DNA of 64,000 nucleotides from Sparassis latifolia (Eukaryota; Basidiomycota; Agaricomycetes; Polyporales; Sparassidaceae): contig CM031556.1 in assembly GCA_018466975.1 (NCBI GenBank), positions 2,728,001 to 2,792,000 of the forward strand, read 5' to 3'. This document shows positions 25,201 to 33,720 of this stretch, one piece after another. The notes under the pieces were generated by a model. The model made no database searches and was not told the origin of the DNA. It saw only the letters and a list, made by a program, of their open reading frames with translations. How positions within the stretch are numbered: position 1 is the first letter of the stretch; each line of letters begins with the position of its first letter. The position numbers were made by a program, and so were the translations under genes.

Positions 25201-26111
25201 GGGTGGACGTAGTGCGCGGAGGGGTCGAATGGGGCGAGGTTGCCCTTTTCTTTGTCTTGCTCTGTGTGTTTGTGGCGTTTGTTGGATGTTGAAGTTGCTG
25301 AGTAAGGTGAGACGTACCGTACTGGGTCACCAAGTCGGGATGCCGACTCTTGAATTTCCTTGCGGGGTACTAAAATAGAAGAATGTGAGTGTGCAGTTCA
25401 GTACGGCAATGAATATATGATTGTGAAAGGATAGAATTTGCAACGTGTCTTCCTAAATACGCCGCTGCTAGCCTGCCTGCCTTGGACGTGATGCACACCT
25501 CTCCGTGCCAAAGTAGGTTACTCCATAGCACTGAGAGATATACTACACATAGGGAGCAACAACCTGGTATGAGACATCTGCTTGGCGTGGCTACAGGACA
25601 CGGCATGGTCGCAGACAACCAAGGGAGACAGCCCGCCTCAGCACCTCGCACCTGCAAAAATTACGCCCATGCGTCGATGTTGCGAAACGGTCGTATATGA
25701 AGCCAGCATGTCAATTGTATGAAGCCACAGTTCGTGCCCGCCTCTTTCTAAGCAGCATAAACTTACTTTGTAAGCGATTCCATCAGCGCACCGCACATAG
25801 TAGGATAGACGAACGTCCCCCTTATATTCACCGAGAATGCGGTCAAGCTCCCTGTCGTCAGGTTCAGGATCGGAGGGCACGGGTAGGTCGGCGACGTCTC
25901 GATACAACGCCTTCTGCTCCGGTGTCAGAATCGGGACATCAACATAGAATTGTCGGCGAATAGATTTGCCCACGAGATGCACCGGATTAGATGGGGTGGA
26001 TGCGCCATGCGAAGACTGACGCGGACTGGACGGGCCAGCTGCGGGAAGGTTGAGAAGGGGAGGGTCGGGGACAACGGGTGAAGAGGGAGGGTCCGAGAGA
26101 GGCTCAGACAT
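19291..26111 (-). CDS. CHD/Mi-2-type chromatin remodeller (Mit1-like) with PHD, chromo-like, SNF2 and zinc-knuckle motifs
   Basis: Very large nucleosome-remodelling ATPase, closest in layout to Mi-2/CHD3 and fission yeast Mit1 (SHREC complex). Exon 1 starts at 26111 (MSEPLSDP) and ends near 25768 after DGIAYK. A ~395 bp intron leads to an exon at 25371 ([17 protein letters not shown]), and a further intron to [22 protein letters not shown] start at 25184 would lose this conserved N-terminus. Order: chromo-like N-terminus; basic/acidic linker; PHD ([22 protein letters not shown]); second Cys cluster (FRCFTC, WRCADC); chromo-like [16 protein letters not shown] and [19 protein letters not shown]; ATPase with LADEMGLGKTVQ, VVDEGQR and [13 protein letters not shown]; helicase C with [11 protein letters not shown] and [10 protein letters not shown]. 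The DEGQ box differs from DEAH. The tail has two CCHC-like knuckles ([28 protein letters not shown]). About 20 short introns. Confidence 0.88.
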
Positions 26112-27369
26112 GGTGAGTGTAATTGTTACCAGTATACAGTCGGCCCAAGTGCGACAAGCAGCGCGTCTGGGTGGATAGGGACGCGTCTGAACGCGGCGGG
26201 CAGAGAACGCGTCGAGAAATTGACAGACAAGCACTCCGCGCGCGACCGCGATGCTTGCCCTCGTTTGTTCTTTTCCCACGGGGTCGCGAGCCTCGTGCGA
26301 AGACAACCGCATCAGCTGCAAAATCGTTGCACACAGCCTCACACTCATACCCAGGAGAACCGGTGTGCATGAGTCGAGGACACCTCAAGCTTTTCTGCAC
26401 TCGCTATATCGAAACCCACCAGACGTTCTCTGTGCTGGCTGTGGTGGGGGAAAACACCTGTGACTCAGTACGTATCTGCAGCTGCGGGTTTACATTTCTT
26501 AAGTAGCACTCAGTTTGTCTTAAAACAGCACGCTTCAACTCCAATATTTCCTTACATTCCTATTTCTCAAGGACGGAGAGGACGATTACCGGCAAAATCG
26601 TACCATTCAAGCCAGTAGCTCTCTTCTGCCTTTGGTTTCTCCTCCGAGTCCTTACCTGGGCAATATGTTAGCCTCACGCACGCTTTTTGCAGTAGGGACA
26701 AAGCTCCAATGAAGTTTTCTGGGTCTATCCTTCCTGGAAACAGAAGCCCTACTTTCCGGTTAACCAAATTGCCTTCCCAATTCTGTCGGCAACTTCTGTC
26801 GCATGGATCATCATGTTTATCCGAACCACTCATTCAATCAAGTCAACAGAGACTCTGGGATCACTCGTTAGGCACTCTCGTGCCTTTGCCCCCGACCTAG
26901 GATGGAAACTTGCTATGACCATAGCGGACTAGGCTGACGTCCGCCGACTTGAGATACATTAGCTCGGTCGCTCCCTATTTTAGTGTAGTCTTGATTCTGT
27001 TCCATCGCCAGACTACACCCGCAGTCGAAGCGGTGTCATCGGACGACGTCCTACCTTGCCCAGAATTCTTGTGAAATGGTACTGACAGGTTCATGTAACG
27101 GTGCTGTGCGATCCGGGGAACTCTGATGTGTCGAAGCATTCGTCATCACTGGGCAAAACTGTATGCAATGAAGTGCATCTAGTGAGTGGGCCGCAACGCC
27201 ACTACTCCGTGCCTAACCCATGCCTGCCCGGATCTTCGTCACCCTGGCTGGGTATAGAGAGATTACTCTCAAGAGCTTACTACCTTCACTCCTCTCTTCT
27301 GCCAGAACGAACGGAGCAGGGTCAACATTTGGTAAGAATTTTGTGTTTTTTTGAAACCCCTGCCGCGTA
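26112..27369. other. 1.26 kb divergent intergenic region
   Basis: This stretch separates the CHD-type start (26111, -) from the orphan ORF start (27370, +) and should hold both promoters. Open frames at 26123-26506 and 26567-26833 have no recognisable content or splice pattern. No repeat was seen. Confidence 0.45.
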
Positions 27370-28992
27370 ATGTTTCGCTCAGTCGGATTTTCCAGTTCTC
27401 TAGCCACCATTCGCTACGCCGCTCACATGAACTCAAGATCAGCTTTCTTACGCAATCTGGCGATGAACGGCAGTCGCACCAGCACATATACGTGGAATTT
27501 CCTACTCGCAACAGCTGGGGTCGTAGCCGCGCAGTCTGGCAGCGACGCCCGCTCCTTTGCCGCAGCAGTTCAGAATATCAATGGCATGAGCTCCATATTC
27601 TCGCTCATCCCCGTCCTCACAGGCAAAGTGCAGAACATTAAGCTCATCGCGGCGCGTACATTTCCAGGCTCCCTAGCACTGGCGGGCCTCGGTGCGGGGC
27701 GCGTGCTGACGAAGCTGCAGGTGGGCATGTTGCTCTTCAGCTGCGAGCTGTACCGCAATGTCGTGGGCGAGTTCTCGTACCATCACAACGAATACGTCAA
27801 CGTGTTCTCCCCGAGCCTCATCCATATTCCCACCGGCACCCCGGAACGCCATGCGTCGAATGTGATCATTAATCATAACCCGTCTGAGGATTATATGGTC
27901 GAAGCGTGGTTCCAGACGCAAGGACGCCCTGCGCAGGTGGAGCTGTACCAGACAGGCAATGAACGGACCTTCCTTGGCATGCTCGCGTACATGCTGATCT
28001 ACTCCGTCGAGACGTTCCTTGGTGTGCGCACAGCAGCCACTGGGACCTGCGTCCTGATTCAAGATCGTAACCCTGGCGACGGCCATAATGCTCGCGGTGC
28101 CATCTGCGTCCTGCAGAGGTGCCGAGGACAGGGCAAACGCTTTATCGAGCTGAATCGACTCGGTAGCTCGGAATATCGCTGCTTCAAGCTCGTAACCCAG
28201 GGCCATAATGTGCATAGCGCGGTGTTCAGTATACATCTGAACAACCTGCAGGAGTTCAATATTTTCAGATCTGAATATCAGACCAGAAGTCTGAAATTTG
28301 TGGGTGCAGCCATTCTTGTCAGCGCAGTCATTGATGCCCTGGCGACCATCCTGCTCGTCGGTCTGAACTCGTGGGCATATGGCTGGCTTGGATACCAGTC
28401 CGTCATTTTATTCGCGAAGGTGGTTTTCAGCTTAGAGCCTCTGCGAGAAATATCCATCAAGCGTGTCTGGCCAATGGTGAATTGCTCGCATCCTCTGCAG
28501 CCTGAGCGTGCATCGCGTCTGCGCAATGTCCGGCTGCCGATGACCGTGAACTCTGCACCCGAATTCACGTTCCTGGAGGTATGCATAGGAAAGAACATTG
28601 TGGTGGAGCAGGCGACGAAGAGGCGCTGGCAGTCGTGCACCCCCGGGCTCTACATAGGACAGCCCTATTTCAGTGGCGAAAAAGAGTGTGCAAGCAGCCT
28701 GTCTGTCTCCATTGTGCGCTACCTCGCGCTCTGCGAGGGGAAGCTCACTCTTACTGTCGACGAGCCTGCCAAGGAGAAGAATCAGGCGCTCCAGCGGGAG
28801 TTCCTCGCCTGCCTCGCGGAGGTGACGAAGGCAAACAAGGTCCCCAGCTTGGAGTTCGTGCTTGCTGTGGAGACGACTATGCGCGGAGTACGGCAGACGA
28901 TGGATGCGCAGTGGTTCGCGTTCGGGACCAAGGACCTTGTGCAATATTTGGAGACATGCAAGACCGCAATAATTTGGCGTAGCGCGATATGA
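27370..28992 (+). CDS. Intronless 540-residue orphan protein with membrane segments
   Basis: I do not recognise this protein. It is an uninterrupted 540-codon frame, unusual here because almost every neighbour has several introns. The ATG at 27370 starts the frame; Met20 is a possible alternative. Hydrophobic segments occur near residues 42-55 (WNFLLATAGVVAAQ), 95-110 and most clearly 308-355 (KFVGAAILVSAVIDALATILLVG, then YQSVILFAKVVFSL), suggesting an integral membrane protein with two or more helices. The C-terminal ~180 residues are soluble-looking and Lys/Glu-rich, with ALQREFLACLAEVTKANK. Cysteines are frequent but form no zinc motif that I can name. It could be a lineage-specific gene or a retrocopy. 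Coding is supported by length, balanced composition and the normal stop. A 187-codon antisense frame is a shadow. Confidence 0.6.
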   Translation: MFRSVGFSSSLATIRYAAHMNSRSAFLRNLAMNGSRTSTYTWNFLLATAGVVAAQSGSDARSFAAAVQNINGMSSIFSLIPVLTGKVQNIKLIAARTFPGSLALAGLGAGRVLTKLQVGMLLFSCELYRNVVGEFSYHHNEYVNVFSPSLIHIPTGTPERHASNVIINHNPSEDYMVEAWFQTQGRPAQVELYQTGNERTFLGMLAYMLIYSVETFLGVRTAATGTCVLIQDRNPGDGHNARGAICVLQRCRGQGKRFIELNRLGSSEYRCFKLVTQGHNVHSAVFSIHLNNLQEFNIFRSEYQTRSLKFVGAAILVSAVIDALATILLVGLNSWAYGWLGYQSVILFAKVVFSLEPLREISIKRVWPMVNCSHPLQPERASRLRNVRLPMTVNSAPEFTFLEVCIGKNIVVEQATKRRWQSCTPGLYIGQPYFSGEKECASSLSVSIVRYLALCEGKLTLTVDEPAKEKNQALQREFLACLAEVTKANKVPSLEFVLAVETTMRGVRQTMDAQWFAFGTKDLVQYLETCKTAIIWRSAI

Positions 28993-29249
28993 TTCCCTCT
29001 CATTCGGATACCCTTAACCTTGTATATCCAATATCTATTACCTTCGTAATCTTCTAGCACACGCGTACGTAGACATTTTCAAGACGATTACAGTACGGCT
29101 CGATATTGATTGATGTGGAGTCGGTACTTCAATGGCGCGTGTCTTACGTAAGAGGTGGCATCGAGGCCGAACTTGAGCTTCAATTTAAATCTTGAACTCA
29201 GGCTGCTCAGTCGGATGGCTTGGTAGTTGGTACGTGCGCTGCGCTAACG
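28993..29249. other. Short spacer before RSC9
   Basis: 257 bp between two co-oriented genes, carrying the 3' end of the orphan gene and the RSC9 promoter. No motif stands out. Confidence 0.4.
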
Positions 29250-31249
29250 ATGGCTGTTCCAAATCGACCGGCAACACATACAGCTCAAAGCCAACTTCGT
29301 CCAAATGTTACTGATGATTATGAGCGTAAGTCCGCAAACCATTTTCTGTACTGTCATCTTCATCTGGAATCAGGATGGTATACTGAGTCGGCTCCCAACA
29401 ACCGCATGTTGCTGTCTCTCCGCTCCGGGATCGATTCTGAAGTCACTTGGGCTCTGGACCGTCTCTGTCGACTATGCAACAACGAGCAGTTTGTGCTGAG
29501 GGCCATACCTGGACTCACGGACGCGCTGTTCGAATGGCCGGATTGGTATGTGGGCAAGGGCGGAGAAGAGTGCACTCGGATGGCTGCATTATTTGCTCTT
29601 CCCCAGGATCTAGAGAAGATGCAGCGACACGCTCTTGAATCGCTTTTCGTGCTTCGTAACTCGGCCGTCAACGAACCCAATGCAGACGAACTGTCTGGCC
29701 ACCAGCGGACGCGCGCGCTTATCCTGCTGGCTTTGCATAATGTCAAACCTGATTCAGACGCGAATACTGAATTTTTACTATATATAATCGAACTCCTTCA
29801 GGCCATCGCCCCTACCTCGGTCTTGCCACCTCCGGATGCCCCAGCTACGGCCAACCCGATACCCCCGTTGCGAGAACTTGCAGGCAGCACGTCCAATCGC
29901 TCCTTGATCATTGCATCTTTGTCCACTCTCAGCATGATTTTGTCAAATCCTCCCAATCTGGTCCATTTGACAGAAGATTCCTCTGCGCTGAAAGCGGCCA
30001 TCAGAGTCTTGCCACTATTCGTAGACAAACCTTTGATTGAAGCGGCAATGAACTACCTCTACACGCATCTGTCGTATCCACCGATGTCCAAAGCTTTCCT
30101 TCTCCACCCGCAAATGCCAGCCACGATGAAGTTACTGGTATCTTTTATCCTCTCAGAGCAAATTGAAGAAATAGTCTCAGTCGGAATCGGTGGTCCCGTG
30201 CATACTGCTCTGGCTCAGGTAGTTTCTACGAAAGATCACGAATTAACACAGGAGGAACTGGACAGACTCGTTCCTATGCCCGAACCGCAGCGGTGTTACG
30301 AATGGTATCATATTCCCCCCATCGGTTCGACAGCCATACATATTAAAGTGACTTTTCTACCAGGATGAAAACGATGTTCGTCGCCAAACCTGATGGTGAG
30401 CTGACGCAAGTGGATTTCTGGAATTTGTACAAGGACGTCTTCACCCCATATCAAGACCGGTACCATCTACTGGTGGCATCAGACGTCATTAAGAATGTCA
30501 ATCTTGTCTTCCCGCAGGCGCAGGCAATGGTTCTTCCTGGTCCCCCCCAACGCTTTGTTGTGCGCGGCGTGGATCGGCGAAAGGAACTATCAGCCATGGA
30601 ACAATTCAGGTGTCTGTGGGACCGATCACAATGTTCTGCAGCTGTATTTGGATCCACCGGAGAGCTGTACGAGCACATCTTGCAGCAGCATATCAACACG
30701 CATGAAGGCTCTGAGTTGTCTTGCTCGTGGGCCTCGTGTACACATCCGCCTCTCACGAGGGCACATATACGCGGGCATGTCCTTACACATCTGCCAAACA
30801 TGCAAGAATTTCCGCGGGATCCGTCCCAGAGCGATGTGATTACACTTCCGTCGGAGGACTTCCCACATCCAACGAACGACCCGACCACTCGTCCTCCTCC
30901 CCCACCGCGCTCAGCCAGCATCAATTACAAAAGGCCAATTGTGGATCCGCCTTCCAGCGCGTTGACAGCGCTGCTCTGCATGAGGTTGCTGTTCCGTGCG
31001 TCCTTCGCCTCGTCTGACGCGGCGCCGCGTGTCGACGAAGACCACTTTGGGTTTCCTGGGGTTGTAGAGGAAACAGAAGACAAGGAAGCTGCGATGGAAC
31101 TCAGCGGAGGAACCGAAAGTGAGAAAGAGGGAGAGAGGAGAGGACGGAAGGCATTCATGGGTATTCGACACTTGTTGGAGGGTGTGCGGATACGAGACGA
31201 TGCACTTATGGGGTGGATCACAGAGATGGTGGACGCAGGGACGACATGA
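29250..31249 (+). CDS. RSC9: RSC complex subunit Rsc9-like protein
   Basis: Subunit of the RSC (SWI/SNF class) chromatin remodeller. Exons 29250-29325, 29374-30304 and 30364-31249 total 1893 nt (630 aa), with 48 and 59 bp introns. The ATG at 29250 gives MAVPNRPATH. The middle is an armadillo-like helical region (WALDRLCRLCNNEQFVLRAIPGL, ALESLFVLRNSAVNE, RALILLALHNV). Next is the RFX-type winged-helix-like segment characteristic of Rsc9 and ARID2 ([29 protein letters not shown]). Two C2H2-like zinc fingers follow (CLWDRSQC...H...H; CSWASC...H...H). The N-terminal ARID seen in animal ARID2 is absent, as usual in fungi. The tail is acidic and Pro-rich. Its partner complexes are not encoded here, but two other remodeller ATPases are within 20 kb. 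Confidence 0.85.
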
Positions 31250-31493
31250 CCTTTACCGGTGCATGTGGTGCTATGTGAAGGCGGTCGTGAACTTGCTCGA
31301 TCGCCAGGTGCAGGCGTAGCACTTGGCCCACTGCACCGGTCGCTCACTCTGTCTGCCAAAAGTTCTCCCAGTACTAGTTGGCACCGTTCAGAGTATGTAT
31401 AAGGGTTAATGTCGTCCCGTCCTGTCCATCAAGTTGCTGTTTTATGAAACTGTTGGTTGTGTCATAGTATGATAGTATCGTCGCATTCAATAG
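31250..31493 (+). promoter_or_regulatory. Original ARMH3 promoter region, now stranded
   Basis: This spacer follows RSC9 and runs into the left copy of the ARMH3 5' end. It is not repeated in front of the intact right copy, so it is probably the ancestral ARMH3 promoter, cut off by the LINE. This is an inference from position; no core motif was identified. Confidence 0.5.
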
Positions 31494-31736
31494 AAGTATG
31501 GGTATCGATCTTCAGGACTCGTATCTAATCTCGTGAATATTTCCGGTAGCCGTTCGAGGACTGATTAGCAACTCTGTATGTCGTCCGCGCATCGTGAGTC
31601 TGTGGTGTTCACCTCAAAGTTCGTCACGACATACAATAAGCTGTTCAAGGCAAGCATTCTAGCAGGTTGCATTCCTATTTCCCCCTGAATTGTCAATTGT
31701 GCAGGGTCTTTTACCAGGGCAGATTGCTCCAAACCA
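31494..31736 (+). repeat. Left copy of ~243 bp direct repeat flanking the LINE
   Basis: Aligns without gaps to 41512-41754 (constant offset 10018). By my count there are 12 mismatches over the 237 bp from 31500, about 95% identity. It carries ARMH3 5'UTR, exon 1, intron 1 and the first codons of exon 2. It is best read as an exceptionally long target-site duplication. The left edge is fuzzy by about 10 bp because of short A-rich homology. Confidence 0.9.
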
Positions 31737-31887
31737 CCTCCACCGGCCTATCCCAAGGCTGCCCTCACCCCTAAGAGAGAGCAACCAAACTTTACCACGA
31801 CCGGCCCACCCGTCTACCTCCTCAACCGTCTCCCTAGTTTCCCTCACGCGCCCAAGCGACGATGCTGCACCCACCAACTCTGCATAG
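31578..31887 (+). pseudogene. Truncated 5' copy of ARMH3 fused to LINE sequence
   Basis: ATG at 31578 opens the same 24-codon exon 1 as the intact gene at 41596. It is followed by the same GC-AG intron (31650-31704) and exon 2 codons GLLPGQIAPN. At 31737 the sequence leaves ARMH3 and enters the LINE. Read on, it yields about 50 Pro/Ser-rich residues and stops at 31887. The last exon 1 codon is AAG here and CAG in the right copy. It keeps the ancestral promoter but can no longer encode ARMH3. Confidence 0.75.
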
Positions 31888-32287
31888 CCCCAAACTACCT
31901 GCCCACCAAAACCCCAATGCTACCTACTGTCCCGCCGAGCCCCGCTGCCCGCCGCCCGCCGCCCGGCTCAACATCCCGCCATGATTACGTAACCTAAGAC
32001 GACAAATTGGGACATCCCATCATTTGGACATTCACGTGACTACAAATACAACCTACCGTGGACATCCTCTACGCCCTACCCAATAAAATACTCTTCTTGC
32101 CCACCCTTGCGACCTCCACATCTTCAATGATTGATCAACCATCAAAGAACCCCCCTGTAGCGTATTACGTTAACAATCCAGCCCCACAAAATAAGCGAAC
32201 CAATCGCCTAAACTCAGTGCACACCTTTTAAAAACCCGTCTGAAACAGACACGCCCACACCTAACTACAGTCGCTCCCTCACCCACA
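31738..32287 (+). other. LINE 5'UTR with possible internal promoter
   Basis: 550 bp without a convincing ORF except the read-through from the ARMH3 remnant. It contains a C-rich, GCC-repeating stretch around 31940-31980. Close to the first LINE start codon are a CCAAT (about 32200) and a TTTTAAAAA (about 32227). These could form an internal polymerase II promoter, as LINEs need; this is inference. Confidence 0.4.
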
Positions 32288-32773
32288 ATGTCCTATATGA
32301 CAGACAGACCATCCTTTGTTCCTGATGACCTTGTTGAACCACTACCACCCTCTGAACCTTCAAGCCCCTCCCCTGAACTTGTCATCCTCCCTCTCCCATC
32401 CTCATATCAAACAGCACGCAAACCCGATGCCTACATCCCCATCGATCCTCTAGATGCGACGCAATACTACACAGCTCTTACAATCACTATCCTCAGACCA
32501 GAAGCCCCTCCATCCATTCGTCGCCCCTGGCACATAGCTCATAAAGCACAGACTCGACTCTCACTCCGGAAACGAATCCGCATCGGAGACTCTGCAGGTC
32601 AAATCACACAGATCTGCTACATGGATGACAAGTATGTACTCCTGGAGATTGTGGAGGACATAAGCAGTCAGACGATCTACCTATCTGCCCGCAGAGAATG
32701 GGTCCGCATTGGCTTCTTTGAAAGACTTTGGTACCGTTCTCATCACGACCACCGTCTCCACTGTCACTTCTAG
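32288..32773 (+). CDS. LINE accessory ORF, 161 residues, unknown
   Basis: First ORF of the element (MSYMTDRPSFVPDD). It is Pro/Ser-rich at the start and more basic later (SLRKRIRIGDSAGQ). I recognise no domain. It lies 50-60 bp after CCAAT and TATA-like sequence, so it could be the first ORF on a LINE transcript. The frame shares the C-rich third codon positions seen in ORF1 and ORF2, which favours coding. An overlapping frame (32709-32915) is also open, so the 3' end could be altered by an indel or splicing. LINEs normally have one ORF before ORF2, so this would be extra. Confidence 0.45.
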   Translation: MSYMTDRPSFVPDDLVEPLPPSEPSSPSPELVILPLPSSYQTARKPDAYIPIDPLDATQYYTALTITILRPEAPPSIRRPWHIAHKAQTRLSLRKRIRIGDSAGQITQICYMDDKYVLLEIVEDISSQTIYLSARREWVRIGFFERLWYRSHHDHRLHCHF

Positions 32774-33136
32774 AATACCTACACCTGCCTGCTCCGATTT
32801 GCTAAATGTACTGCACCACACAGTGCCCACACTCCCCTTTGCTGCCCAGTTTTCCCAGAGAATCCATCCTCCCAATGCATACCTCCTGTCTCCTCCCCCG
32901 CTCCACCCACTCTAGCCACTTACATACCCTCTGAAGCACTACATTGACCCGCGTGAACGTCCCCCCACAACGATCCCCAAACCAAGACACCGGCAGTCAA
33001 AAGGCCCGAGCGTGCGAAACTTAACACCATCTGACGCCCGCCAGCAAATCAAACTGCCAAACGCCCAGACAAACCACCAGCTTACCCACGGCACACTGAG
33101 AGACCTGTCCCTCAGAACTATTCTGACTAGTAAGAC
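32774..33136 (+). other. LINE spacer between accessory ORFs
   Basis: About 360 bp of C/A-rich element sequence. Open frames here are short and mutually overlapping. No domain or structure was recognised. Confidence 0.35.
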
Positions 33137-33720
33137 ATGTCCCAACAAAACACCCCAAAAGCCAACGAAGCAAGGACCGTCGACAAGGACATCCTGCTCG
33201 AAACAAAAGGTACTACCATGAAAAACTGTGTAACCCAAACCTAACTCATCCAGGTCTATCGCACGCAGCCATGGCAGTGCTACTCCCCTACGCAGATGCC
33301 CCCGACGCGGAACCTGCCGAAACAGCGATCACAGGTATCCCTCCCCCGGAACTGCCTGTCACGAGCGGCTTCTCCGCCGAGGAAGTGGACGGATTTCCAG
33401 AAAGGACACCTAGTCCGATGTTAGGAGATAGAGATAATGTCCCTCCCTTAGGCATACAGAATAACCCTGCTACCGGGACCCAAGTGTCAGCCTCCGTGAC
33501 ATCTGAGACACAACCTGCGCCCAACTTCGGTCCCTATGTTCCACGCCCGACAACTCCCAAGGCACATGACCGTAACGTGCACGTTGCGAGTCGCCTGACA
33601 GCGCGGGCGACAGCTCTCAAGGACCTAACCAGCCTTTACTCCCGAGTCGAATCTTTCCATCGAACAATCAAGCTCGCCGATTCGCAATCCTCCGTGGCGA
33701 CCGTGCGCTCACCCCCATGA
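33137..33720 (+). CDS. LINE second small ORF, possibly spliced
   Basis: The uninterrupted frame runs from ATG 33271 to 33720 (149 aa; Pro-rich, then a short helical segment TARATALKDLTSLYSRVESF). An upstream ATG at 33137 opens MSQQNTPKANEARTVDKDIL. It joins the same frame exactly if a 44-nt segment, 33210-33253, is removed: it begins GTACTA, has CTAAC, and ends CCAG. The stop codon overlaps the ORF1 start as ATGA at 33717-33720, suggesting reinitiation coupling. It may be an N-terminal gag piece. The role is unknown; the intron is a hypothesis. Confidence 0.5.

Noticed and set aside
26123..26506. 127-codon frame in the divergent spacer as a gene
   Set aside because: No ATG-context support, no recognisable sequence, and part of it overlaps the CHD-type 5' region.
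27673..28236. 187-codon antisense ORF within the orphan gene
   Set aside because: Opposite a longer sense ORF, with no hydrophobic or domain pattern and shadow-type composition.
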